DNA from: Promicromonosporaceae bacterium
GTDB taxonomy: Bacteria; Actinomycetota; Actinomycetes; Actinomycetales; Cellulomonadaceae
DNA length: 11,322 nt
Assembly: GCA_009782865.1 (NCBI GenBank)
Contig: WRIF01000021.1
Span: forward strand, 1 to 11,322
Reading direction: 5' to 3'
Part shown: positions 1 through 10,536 of the stretch, one piece after another
Layout: every line of letters begins with the position of its first letter
Position numbering within the stretch: the first letter of the stretch is position 1
Program-made: the position numbers and the translations under genes
Notes under the pieces: generated by a model
What the model saw: only the letters and a program-made list of their open reading frames with translations
Database searches by the model: none
Told to the model about the DNA's origin: nothing

Positions 1-1212
1 TTCGCCGGACCGGGCCGAAGGGGCCGTGGTCGTTGACGCCACTGGCCTGATCCTGCTGCCTGGCCTGGTGGACCTACACACCCACCTGCGCGAACCAGGG
101 CTGGAGGACGTGGAGACCGTTGAGTCCGGAACGCGCGCCGCCGCCGCGGGCGGCTTCACCGCCGTGCACGCCATGGCCAACACCTCGCCGGTGGCCGACA
201 CCGCCGGGGTGGTGGAGCAGGTGGCCCGCCTCGGGCAGGAGGCCGGCTGGGCCGACGTCTTCCCGGTCGGCGCCGTCACCGTCGGACTCGACGGGATGCA
301 GCTGGCCGAACTCGGCGCGATGGCCGACTCCGCCGCCCGGGTCCGCGTGTTCTCGGACGACGGAAAGTGCGTCTGGGACCCGGTGCTGATGCGCCGCGCC
401 CTGGAATACGTCAAGGCCTTCGATGGTGTGATCGCCCAGCACGCCCAGGAGCCGCGGCTGACCGAGGGCGCCCAAATGAACGAGGGGGTCGTCTCCGCCG
501 AGATCGGCCTGACCGGCTGGCCGTCTGTGGCCGAGGAGGCGATCATCGCCCGCGACGTGTTCCTGGCCGAGCACGTCGGCTCGCGCCTGCACGTCTGCCA
601 CCTGTCCACCCGGGGCAGCGTCGAGATCATCCGCTGGGCCAAGGCGCGCGGCATCAACGTCACCGCCGAGGTTACCCCGCACCACCTGTTGCTGACCGAC
701 GAGCTGGCCCGCACGTACAACCCGCTGTACAAGGTCAACCCGCCGCTGCGCACCGCCGACGATGTCGAGGCGGTCCGTGAGGCCCTCGCCGATGGCACCA
801 TCGACATCGTCGCCACCGACCACGCCCCCCACGCCCTGGAGGACAAGGACTGCCCCTGGGGCGAGGGGGCGTTCGGGATGACCGGGCTGGAGACCGCCCT
901 GTCCGTCGTGCAGGAGACCATGATCGATACGGGCCTGCTCACCTGGGAAGACGTGGCCCGAGTCATGTCGTCTAGCCCCGCCCGCATCGGCCGGGTCGAC
1001 CACCTCCACGGCCGTCCAATCGCGGTGGGGGAGCCCGCCAACCTGGTTCTCTACGATCCGCAGGCATCCAACGTGGTTGACGGCGCCACGCAGCAAACCG
1101 CCTCCGCCAACACCCCTTACGCCGGCCGGCGCCTGCCCGGCCAAGTTGTGGCCACGTTCCTGCGAGGTCGCGCCACCGTCATCGATTCGTTGCCAGTCCC
1201 TAAGGAAGCAAA

Positions 1213-1216
<4 letters not shown>
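1..1216 (+). CDS. pyrC: Dihydroorotase, 5' partial
   Basis: Dihydroorotase interconverts N-carbamoyl-L-aspartate and dihydroorotate, the third step of de novo pyrimidine synthesis, in the cytoplasm. The reading frame is open from base 2 to the window edge, so the start codon and roughly the first 40 residues lie upstream; the GTG at 26 sits inside the conserved VVDATG strand and is not the real start. Visible signatures are the metal-binding HTHLREPG motif (near base 77), the MANTSP substrate loop, FSDDGK (near 352), AQHAQEP, the HVCHLST and TPHH histidines, and the catalytic-aspartate motif ATDHAPH with Asp at 818-820. These place it in the type I dihydroorotase family. The C-terminal part is complete. 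The TGA stop overlaps the GTG start of the next gene by 4 bases, so the two are probably translationally coupled. No missing catalytic residue was seen. Confidence 0.96.
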
Positions 1217-5093
<3,877 letters not shown>

Positions 5094-5097
<4 letters not shown>

Positions 5098-5954
5098 GCG
5101 CCTCGTTCGGCGCGCGCCTGCACGCCGCGATGGGCGAGTTCGGCCCCCTGTGCGTAGGCATCGATCCCCACGCCTCGCTGTTGGAGGCTTGGGGCCTGCC
5201 CGACGATGTCACCGGCCTGCGTTCCTTCAGCCTGACCGTGGTCGAGGCGTTGGGGGGGCGGGTGGCGGCGTTCAAGCCGCAGGCCGCGTTCTACGAGCGC
5301 TTCGGCTCGGCCGGGGTGGCCGTGCTGGAGGAGACCCTGGCGGCCGCCCGGGCCGTGGGGACGCTGACCATCGTGGATGCCAAGCGCGGCGACATCGGCT
5401 CGACCATGGCGGGCTACGCCAGCGCCTTCCTGGATGATGCCTCGCCGCTGGCGGGGGACGCCCTGACGGTCTCGCCCTACCTGGGCTTCGGTTCCCTGCG
5501 CCCGGCCATCGACCTGGCCCTGGCGAACGGCAAGGGCCTGTTCGTTTTGTGCCTCACCTCCAACCCGGAGGGCGCCTCCGTGCAGCACGCCCGATTGTCA
5601 GACGGAACGTCGGTGGCGGCCTCGATTGCCGCCCAGGCCGCCGCGGTCAACGCGGGCGCCGAGCCGCTGGGCTCGATTGGTCTGGTGGTTGGCGCCACGA
5701 TTGGCGACGCCGTGGCCGGGACCGGCACCGACCTGACGGCCGTGAACGGCCCGCTGCTCGCCCCTGGGGTCGGCGCCCAGGGCGCTGGCCCTGCCGAACT
5801 GGCCCAGGTGTTCGGGGCGGCCCGCGGCAACGTGCTGGCCTCGTCCTCCCGCGCGGTGCTTGCCGCCGGGCCAAGCGTCGCCGGCCTGCGCTCCGCCGCC
5901 GAGAGGGCCAGCGCAGAGGCCCGCGCCGCCCTGCGCGACAACATGGGCGGCTAG
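5094..5954 (+). CDS. pyrF: Orotidine 5'-phosphate decarboxylase, class 2
   Basis: PyrF decarboxylates orotidine 5'-phosphate to UMP, the last step of de novo UMP synthesis. The protein has 286 residues, typical of the longer class 2 form found in Actinobacteria. The active-site residues are visible in order: Asp24 in VGIDPH, Lys61 in [10 protein letters not shown], the Asp95-Lys97-Asp100 set in [10 protein letters not shown], the SPYLGFGSL loop (127-135), the LTSNPEG loop, the phosphate-binding [10 protein letters not shown] (221-230), and Arg253 in SSRAVL. The ATG at 5094 overlaps the TGA of the fused carbamoyl-phosphate synthase gene (ATGA). No strong ribosome site is visible, so coupled translation is likely. 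A longer open frame runs upstream in the same frame, but the conserved N-terminus starts here. The stop overlaps the stop of the convergent minus-strand gene, leaving no room for an intergenic terminator. Confidence 0.95.
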
Positions 5955-6571
5955 TCGTCACCGGCCGCGGGCGGCATTAGGTCCCAGAGCCTCTTGCCCT
6001 GGTAAACCCAGTGTTGTGCGCCCTGGAACGATCCGGATTGGCGATGGAGGCCGAGTTCGTCGTAGAGGTCGCGGGTGAGCGGGGAGAGCCTGAGTCCGGC
6101 CTCGCCATCGTAGGTGACGGTCTTGACCCCAGAAACGGTCGCCTTGATGTGCGGGTAGCCGAGTAGATGAATGGTCTCCCCGTCCTGGATGCCGACCTTT
6201 GGAAACGAGAACCGGCGTTCCACCTTGCGGGTCTCAGTGACCTCCTCGAAGGCGCCCTCCTGGTCGGTGGCCGGCGGGAACAGCGCCCTGCCCTTGAAGG
6301 CCAGGAGGAGTTGCTTGGCCAGATCGGCGTCGAGCGCAAAGAGTTCACTGTCGGCCACGCGATGCTTCGAGAAGACCTCCTGGAGGAGTCGTTCCTTCTC
6401 GTCGTAGTCCTCGACCTCGATGGCGAAGTACGGCTTGAGGCCGGCGACGTTCTGGTAGCCGTGGCGGCGGAGCCCGGCCATCCGCGTTTCCCAGTTGTCT
6501 GTCCCGGACCTCCCGATTTTGATCAGGCCCGTCACCACCGTCGTCATCACGTACAGCACTCCCTTGCTCAT
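5951..6571 (-). CDS. GIY-YIG (T5orf172-like) nuclease family protein
   Basis: This 206-residue protein resembles a two-domain family of orphan GIY-YIG-type proteins. Residues 1-95 carry the GIY-YIG/T5orf172-like fold: GVLYV (4-8) and LIKIGRSG (16-23) correspond to the two halves of the motif, R30 is a candidate active-site arginine, and the DEKERLLQEVFSKHRV segment (57-72) with E60 and the following SELFAL supplies the conserved acidic residue. A charged linker follows. Residues 120-198 form a second domain (VGIQDGETIHL, VTYDGEAGLRLSPLTRDLY, SFQGAQHWVYQGKRLWDL) like the C-terminal RAMA/DUF4357-type modules found with such nucleases and with DNA methylases. The role is unknown to me; DNA processing or defence is an inference. 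An in-frame stop lies three codons upstream of the ATG at 6571, so this start is well bounded. It is convergent with pyrF (4-base overlap) and divergent from the TIR gene. Confidence 0.82.
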   Translation of the reverse strand: MSKGVLYVMTTVVTGLIKIGRSGTDNWETRMAGLRRHGYQNVAGLKPYFAIEVEDYDEKERLLQEVFSKHRVADSELFALDADLAKQLLLAFKGRALFPPATDQEGAFEEVTETRKVERRFSFPKVGIQDGETIHLLGYPHIKATVSGVKTVTYDGEAGLRLSPLTRDLYDELGLHRQSGSFQGAQHWVYQGKRLWDLMPPAAGDD

Positions 6572-6577
6572 GCTCCT

Positions 6578-6583
6578 ACCCTA
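6578..6583 (-). promoter_or_regulatory. Putative -10 element, leaderless start of the GIY-YIG gene
   Basis: On the minus strand the hexamer TAGGGT fits the actinobacterial TAnnnT -10 core. It is followed by AGGAGC and then directly by the ATG at 6571. This 6-base distance would place the transcript start at the ATG itself. AGGAG ends only one base before the ATG, too close for a standard ribosome site, which also favours a leaderless transcript. No convincing -35 element was found. Confidence 0.45.
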
Positions 6584-6657
6584 TGCGCGCGTGGCGCCGG
6601 GTGGCCAGGTTGACGCTTACTGCTCCGAACGCATCTAGGAGGTCAGGACGCAGCGGG

Positions 6658-6663
6658 TAGAGT
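6658..6663 (+). promoter_or_regulatory. Putative -10 element, leaderless start of the TIR gene
   Basis: TAGAGT (TAnnnT core) is followed by ACAGGC and then the ATG at 6670, the same 6-base spacing as in the divergent gene. No Shine-Dalgarno sequence stands at a normal distance; AGGAGG at 6637-6642 is too far upstream (27 bases). TTGACG at 6610-6615 looks like a -35 but lies 42 bases away, so it cannot pair with this -10. Confidence 0.45.
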
Positions 6664-6669
6664 ACAGGC

Positions 6670-7694
6670 ATGCTGATTGATGTCCAGCGTATCCAGCAAA
6701 TCAGGTCCCTGTCGCACGAGTTGTCCACCAAGCACCTGCGCGATGTCAACTTGCTCTTCGATGCTGTCAAGGTACCGCCAATCGAGTCATCCGAGTGGGA
6801 GCAGGACGATCATTGGCGCGAGCCGACCGATCGAATCACAGTGGTTCAGGAACGCGTTCAAGGACTCCAGACTGCGACGTTGCTCGACCTCATTTCGGCG
6901 ACCGAGGCAGTCTTCGGCGTTCGTGCGTTGGCAGTTCCCCTCAACGCCGGGCAACCTCTTAGCATCTTCGCTTCCCATCTTGCCACGCATAGGGACTTGG
7001 TGGGCCAGGTGGCTGCGGAACTCATGAAGTGGGGCATCGAGATGTTCGTGGCCACATCCACATCGAGCCCGACGATGAGTGGCGAGCGGAGATAGAGGCG
7101 CGCCTGGCTTCCTGCCACGCCGGAGTGGCCTTCCTGATGCCTGGATTCGAGGAAAGCCACTGGTGCGACCAGGAAGTCGGATGGCTTCTCGGGCGTGGCG
7201 TTCCCTGCCTGCCGCTGATGTTTCAGAAGCACACTCCCAAAGGGTTGTTTGGGAAGAAGCAAGGGGATGATGAAGTGCGCGACAACATGACCGGAGAGCA
7301 GATTGCACAGACGATCGTGGACTGGCTCTCCAGACGGGTGATGCTTCGTAGTGGCTTTTGGTCCTCGATGGTGGAGGCGCTCAAGCGATCAGAGAGGTTC
7401 AGCCGAACTGATCAGGTATGGAAGATGCTGTGCGACGCCGAGGGACTCGGTGCTGACCAGGTTGCGGGCCTTCTCACAGCGATCAGGGATAACAGTCAGG
7501 TTTACAATGCCTCGGATCCGGGCGGCATACCATACAGCGAACTAGTGTTCGGGCTCGCAAAACGGCAGCCCGGTTACGCAGACAACGAGGCACTGGCTGC
7601 CGAGGTCGCCCAGGCTCGCGGCCTCAAAGGGCCTCAACTTCAGTTGGACCCTTGGAAGAGTACCGCTGATCCTTGGCGGTTGGCTTCATTCTGA
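6670..7694 (+). pseudogene. TIR-domain protein, broken by a one-base frameshift
   Basis: Two overlapping frames together give one TIR-domain protein of about 341 residues. The first (6670-7095) has an N-terminal helical segment (1-95), then the start of the TIR fold (PLSIFASHLATHRDLVGQVA, then KWGIEMFVA ending at residue 128), and runs into an unrelated tail and a TAG. The fold resumes in the next frame (7029-7694) at HIHIEPDDEWRAEIEARLAS, then AFLMPGFEESHWCDQEVGWLLGRG. In intact family members known to me, FVAH..IEP is contiguous, so one C is missing after 7053. In the joined protein the ESHWCDQE segment places E169 where TIR NADases have their catalytic glutamate. Residues from about 205 to 341 are a mostly helical C-terminal region of unknown role. 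TIR enzymes of this kind usually deplete NAD+ in phage defence; that role here is inferred. A sequencing error is possible. The GTG at 7029 could express the 3' part alone, but that part lacks the first TIR strand. Confidence 0.8.
7051..7056 (+). other. Frameshift position in the TIR gene
   Basis: The codons GTG GCC ACA read V-A-T in the upstream frame. Adding one C (GTG GCC CAC ATC) restores V-A-H-I and the TIR motif. The site is a run of only two C residues, so it is not a slippery homopolymer or a simple-repeat phase switch, and no X-XXY-YYZ slippery heptamer is visible. Confidence 0.75.
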
Positions 7695-7951
7695 GTTGCT
7701 AGTAGACGCGTCAGCTCAGGCCGTTTGTTCAGACGGGAGTGGCTGTTCTCGATGAAACTGTCTCCTGGTCGTCCCTGTGGTCTTGTCTCTGTCCGTCAGC
7801 CTTCATCGAGCGGATGTCGAGCTCACTCCACAGATGCCCGCCCGCGCATCGCTGCGCTGGTTGTGCCTGAGCGATACCGCGTGCCTTCCTCGGCGGCGTG
7901 GCGAGCGACAGCGGCTAAGGTCGTAGTATCGAGACTATTGCCGCCTCGCTA

Positions 7952-7986
7952 GGACGGCGTCCCGGGGCGAAATAGCCACGCCGTCC
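7952..7986. repeat. Perfect 9-bp inverted repeat (hairpin)
   Basis: GGACGGCGT (7952-7960) and ACGCCGTCC (7978-7986) are exact inverted copies around a 17-base loop. No T tract follows on the plus strand, so a standard intrinsic terminator is unlikely; it could be a structured RNA element or a protein-binding palindrome. It lies 257 bases past the TIR stop. Confidence 0.55.
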
Positions 7987-8017
7987 GGCAGAAGACCAGC
8001 CGTACCCGATCTCACGT

Positions 8018-8055
8018 AGGGGGCTGTGCGCCACCGCCCCGGTGCAGAGCCCCTT
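8018..8055. repeat. Long imperfect hairpin upstream of the cysteine desulfurase
   Basis: An outer stem AGGGGGCT / AGCCCCTT (8018-8025 with 8048-8055, one G-T pair) and an inner stem CACCG / CGGTG around a 3-base loop are separated by a G-G mismatch, a TG/CA pair and a CGC bulge on the 5' side. It ends about 55 bases before the putative -10 element at 8110. If the downstream gene is leaderless, this hairpin is not part of its mRNA; it could be the end of a separate transcript, though no T tract follows. Confidence 0.5.
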
Positions 8056-8109
8056 GAACCCCGCCCGGGCTGCAGGGACCATTGTTGGAACCCCGACCAC
8101 GGCCGACCG

Positions 8110-8115
8110 TAGGAT
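8110..8115 (+). promoter_or_regulatory. Putative -10 element of the desulfurase-mnmA operon
   Basis: TAGGAT fits TAnnnT and is followed by GGGGGCC, 7 bases, then the GTG at 8123. TTGGAA at 8085-8090 is a partial -35 match with a long 19-base spacer. The layout suggests a leaderless GTG start. The same bases contain an in-frame ATG at 8114, which would be an alternative start if the promoter lies elsewhere. Confidence 0.4.
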
Positions 8116-8122
8116 GGGGGCC

Positions 8123-9301
8123 GTGAGTCACTATCTCGATCACGCGGCCTCCACGGCGCCTACGCCGGCTGCGCTGGCGGCCTACGTCGAGGAGGCGGGC
8201 CATGCCGGCAACGCCTCCTCCCTGCACGCCGCCGGCCGGCGCGCCCGCCGCGTGCTCGAAGAGTCCCGCGAAACCGTGGCCGCCTGCCTCGACGCCCGCC
8301 CCTCAGAGGTGATCTTCACCTCTTCGGGCACCGAGGCCAACAACCTCGCCCTCAAGGGCATCTTCTGGGGACGGCGAAGTCAAGATGCCGCCCGCCGCCG
8401 CCTCCTGGTCTCCGCCGTAGAACACCACTCCCTGCTCGATCCCGCCTTCTGGCTGGCCGGGCACGCCGGCGCCGAGGTGGCGCTGGCCGAGGTAGATCAG
8501 AATGGACGGCTCGAGCTGGCGGCGCTGGCCGCGGAGTTCGGTGAGGCCAGTTCCACGGCCCTCGCCTCGGTGATGTGGGCCAACAATGAGGTGGGGACTC
8601 TTCAACCGATTGCGGAGGTGGCCCGCCTGTGTCAGCGCTTCGGGGTGCCGCTGCACCGAGCCGCCGCCTCGGCCGTAGGGCAGCTGCCGGTGTCCTTCGC
8701 CGCCTCTGGGGCCGATGCCCTCACCGTCTCCGGCCACAAGTTCGGCGCGCCCCTGGGGGTCGGGGCGCTGCTGACCCGGCGCGACCTGCCGATTGAGTCC
8801 CTGACCCAGGGCGGCTCCCAGGAAAGGGGACTGCGGGCCGGCACGGTTAACGTGCCGGCGATCCGCGCCTTTGCGGTGGCGCTGGCCGAGGCAACCTCGA
8901 CGCAGGCGGAGCGGGCCGCGCACCTCACCTCCCTGCGAGACAGGCTGATCGCCGGCGTGCGCCGCGCCGTGCCCGATGCCGTCCTGCGGGGGCCGGAACC
9001 CGCCACCGGCCGCCTGCCCGGCAGCGCGCTGTTCACGTTCCCCGGCTGCGAGGGAGACTCGCTGCTCTACCTGCTCGACTCCGCCGGGGTGCAGGCCTCC
9101 ACCGGTTCGGCCTGCCAGGCCGGCATTCCCCAACCCTCCCATGTGCTCCTGGCCATGGGGGTGGACGAGGAGTCGGCCCGCGGGGCACTGCGCTTCTCCC
9201 TTGGCTCCACCTCCACCGAGGCAGACGTCGATGCCCTGCTCGCCGCCCTGCCCTCCGTGGCCGAGCGGGCTCGCAACGCGGGCCTGACGAGCGCACGATG
9301 A
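8123..9301 (+). CDS. Cysteine desulfurase (NifS/IscS-like, class V aminotransferase fold)
   Basis: Cysteine desulfurases use PLP to take sulfur from L-cysteine as an enzyme persulfide. Its position directly before mnmA suggests that it feeds tRNA 2-thiolation. From the GTG at 8123 the protein has 392 residues. It begins with the usual YLDHAAST segment. Further landmarks are TSSGTEANNLALKG (67-80), the PLP-stacking His101 in VEHH, NNEVG (154-158), the PLP lysine Lys206 in SGHKFGAP, QERGLRAGT (233-241), and the catalytic Cys331 in STGSACQAG. The conserved H-x-D-A-x-Q motif that binds the PLP ring is changed to H178-R-A-A-A-S183, so the usual Asp and Gln are both missing. In-frame ATG at 8114 and GTG at 8042 are alternative starts; I prefer 8123 because homologs begin there and a -10-like element overlaps 8114. 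The next gene starts 24 bases after the stop. Confidence 0.9.
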   Translation: MSHYLDHAASTAPTPAALAAYVEEAGHAGNASSLHAAGRRARRVLEESRETVAACLDARPSEVIFTSSGTEANNLALKGIFWGRRSQDAARRRLLVSAVEHHSLLDPAFWLAGHAGAEVALAEVDQNGRLELAALAAEFGEASSTALASVMWANNEVGTLQPIAEVARLCQRFGVPLHRAAASAVGQLPVSFAASGADALTVSGHKFGAPLGVGALLTRRDLPIESLTQGGSQERGLRAGTVNVPAIRAFAVALAEATSTQAERAAHLTSLRDRLIAGVRRAVPDAVLRGPEPATGRLPGSALFTFPGCEGDSLLYLLDSAGVQASTGSACQAGIPQPSHVLLAMGVDEESARGALRFSLGSTSTEADVDALLAALPSVAERARNAGLTSAR

Positions 9302-9325
9302 GAGTGCTGTGATGGGAGTCCTGCG

Positions 9326-10432
9326 ATGAGGGTCTTGGCGGCTATGTCCGGCGGGGTCGACTCTGCCGTGGCGGCGGCCCTGGCCGTCGAGGCCGGGCAC
9401 GAGGTGGTGGGGGTGCATATGGCGCTGACCCGCAACCCGCAGCTGTTCCGCGCCGGTTCGCGCGGCTGCTGTTCCCTCGAGGACGCCTCCGACGCTCGCC
9501 GGGTGGCCGACCGCCTGGGCATCCCGTTCTACGTCTGGGACCTCTCCGAGACGTTTCAGGACACGGTGGTCGAAGACTTTCTCGCTGAGTACGCCGCCGG
9601 GCGCACCCCAAACCCGTGCCTGCGCTGCAACGAGCATGTCAAGTTCCGCACCCTGCTCGACAAGGCGCAGGCGCTGGGCTTCGACGCCATCGCGACCGGT
9701 CACTACGCGCAGGCCCTGCCGGGGCCAGACGGCCCAGAGCTGCATCGCAGCCCCAATCACGCCAAGGACCAAAGCTATGTGCTGGCCGTCATGGGCCGGG
9801 ATGAGCTCTCGCGCGTGCTCTTTCCCCTAGGGGGCTTTGCCTCCAAGGATGAGGTGCGTGCTGCGGCGGCCCAGCGCGACCTGGCGGTGTCTGCCAAGCC
9901 GGACTCCTATGACATTTGCTTCATCCCCGACGGCGATACCCGCGGCTTCCTGCGCGACCGCCTGGGGGCCAGGCCCGGGCCGATCCTCGACCCGGAGGGG
10001 CGGCAGGTGGGGGAGCACGAGGGTGCCTACGCCTACACCGTTGGCCAGCGCAAGGGCCTGGCGCTGGGCCGGCCGGCCGTCGATGGCCGGCCGCGGTACG
10101 TGCTGTCCACCAACATGCGCGACAACTCGGTGGTGGTCGGGGCCGAGGAGCTGTTGACCGTCAATCACCTGCAGGGAAGGCGGGCGTCGTGGCTGACGGA
10201 TCCGGCGCCCATCTTCGGCGCCGATGGCCCGCCATCCGGGATCGCGGTGCAGGTGCGCGCGCACGGGCGCGAAATGAGCGCCGAACTGACGCTGGAAGAC
10301 CAGGGCGAAACGCTTGTGTCAAGACTCACAAGCGGCACCCTGCGCGGGGTGGCAGCGGGCCAATCCATGGTGATCTACCAGGGAACTCGCGTGCTCGGCC
10401 AGGCCACAATCGCCCGCGCCTGGCGGCAGTAG
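9326..10432 (+). CDS. mnmA: tRNA-specific 2-thiouridylase MnmA
   Basis: MnmA activates the C2 oxygen of the wobble uridine (U34) with ATP and replaces it with sulfur, giving s2U34 in tRNAs for Lys, Glu and Gln. The protein has 368 residues, normal for the family. The ATP pyrophosphatase P-loop SGGVDS lies at 8-13. The nucleophile is Cys101 in NPCLRCNEHVKF, and the second catalytic Cys198 is in KPDSYDICFIPDGD. ATGHYA (123-128) and the DQSYVL segment (148-153) are also present, as is a C-terminal beta-barrel region. An extra Cys98 forms a C-x-x-C pair with Cys101, common in actinobacterial forms. The ATG at 9326 has GGGAG at 9314-9318, 7 bases upstream. It follows the cysteine desulfurase by 24 bases, so the two probably share one transcript and the desulfurase is the likely sulfur donor. 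Confidence 0.96.
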   Translation: MRVLAAMSGGVDSAVAAALAVEAGHEVVGVHMALTRNPQLFRAGSRGCCSLEDASDARRVADRLGIPFYVWDLSETFQDTVVEDFLAEYAAGRTPNPCLRCNEHVKFRTLLDKAQALGFDAIATGHYAQALPGPDGPELHRSPNHAKDQSYVLAVMGRDELSRVLFPLGGFASKDEVRAAAAQRDLAVSAKPDSYDICFIPDGDTRGFLRDRLGARPGPILDPEGRQVGEHEGAYAYTVGQRKGLALGRPAVDGRPRYVLSTNMRDNSVVVGAEELLTVNHLQGRRASWLTDPAPIFGADGPPSGIAVQVRAHGREMSAELTLEDQGETLVSRLTSGTLRGVAAGQSMVIYQGTRVLGQATIARAWRQ

Positions 10433-10450
10433 CGGGCCAGGCGATTTGTC
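10417..10450 (+). terminator. Terminator-like hairpin over the mnmA stop
   Basis: CGCCTGGC (10417-10424) and GCCAGGCG (10436-10443) form a perfect 8-bp stem around an 11-base loop that contains the mnmA TAG. ATTTGTC follows, a short T-rich stretch. It is a plausible but weak intrinsic terminator for the desulfurase-mnmA transcript, and it runs directly into the proposed adhE promoter. Confidence 0.5.
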
Positions 10451-10475
10451 AGCCGACCCCTCATTGTGAAAACAT
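10446..10475 (+). promoter_or_regulatory. Putative adhE promoter
   Basis: TTGTCA at 10446-10451 differs by one base from the -35 consensus. AAACAT at 10470-10475, 18 bases on, is a weak -10 (only the A at position 2 and the final T match). The -10 would lie inside the inverted repeat at 10464-10481, so a bound repressor would block polymerase. The -10 is poor, so the exact start is uncertain. Confidence 0.3.
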
Positions 10476-10481
10476 TCACGA
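10464..10481. promoter_or_regulatory. Rex-like (or CRP/GlxR-like) operator of adhE
   Basis: TTGTGAAAACATTCACGA matches the Rex operator TTGTGAAnnnnTTCACAA at 13 of 14 specified bases. Rex is a repressor that leaves DNA when NADH is high, and it controls adhE in many Gram-positive bacteria. The core also fits the CRP-family pattern TGTGA-N6-TCACA at 9 of 10 positions, so a GlxR-type regulator is an alternative. The site is centred about 64 bases upstream of the adhE start. The sequence alone favours Rex slightly, and the known Rex-adhE link strengthens that. Confidence 0.6.
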
Positions 10482-10526
10482 GCACACCAATGAAGCCGGG
10501 GCGTGATTGGCGCGCCCCAATTCCAC

Positions 10527-10532
10527 AGGAGA
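10527..10532 (+). promoter_or_regulatory. Ribosome binding site that sets the adhE GTG start
   Basis: AGGAGA stands 4 bases before GTG 10537. The overlapping ATG at 10535 is followed at once by TGA and cannot start a protein, so GTG must be used. Unlike the putatively leaderless genes in this window, adhE has a normal leader. Confidence 0.7.
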
Positions 10533-10536
10533 AAAT

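Larger units (their letters stand above)
7695..8109. other. Intergenic region without a supported gene
   Basis: This stretch of about 415 bases separates the TIR gene from the cysteine desulfurase. Open frames within it (for example 7725-7952 plus, and short minus-strand frames around 7830-7950) show no recognised motif, convincing ribosome site or family resemblance. No tRNA-like T-arm and no SRP RNA signature were found. Two strong hairpins lie in its right half and are listed separately. It may hold a small RNA, decayed sequence, or a boundary of the accessory cassette. Confidence 0.6.

Noticed and set aside
74..1144. Minus-strand open frame of 356 codons over pyrC
   Set aside because: Antisense shadow of pyrC; Gly/Val/Arg-rich composition typical of reverse frames in high-GC genes and no family features.
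7029..7040. GTG at 7029 as the start of an independent intact TIR gene
   Set aside because: The first residues encoded there (MGHRDVRG) do not fit the fold, while the overlapping upstream frame supplies the missing first TIR strand; a frameshift explains both.
7827..7950. Minus-strand stretch reading LDTTTLAAVARHAAEEGTRY
   Set aside because: It looks mildly protein-like, but it is short, bounded by stops on both sides and has no start or family match I can name.
7725..7952. 75-codon plus-strand open frame in the intergenic gap
   Set aside because: No ribosome site at a good distance, no recognisable motif, and Arg/Ser/Pro-rich composition like a chance frame.
8019..8100. tRNA or SRP RNA in the GC-rich stretch before the desulfurase
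   Set aside because: No GTTCGAA-type T-arm, no clover-leaf, and no GGAAGG-AGCAGC signal of SRP RNA on either strand.
8303..9772. Minus-strand open frame of 489 codons over the desulfurase and mnmA
   Set aside because: It is the antisense shadow of two clearly conserved genes in GC-rich DNA, has no recognised motif, and crosses the boundary between them.
10496..10518. Inverted repeat GGGGCG / CGCCCC just before the adhE ribosome site
   Set aside because: The stem is only 6 bp in GC-rich sequence with no T tract or link to a known regulator; too weak to call an attenuator.
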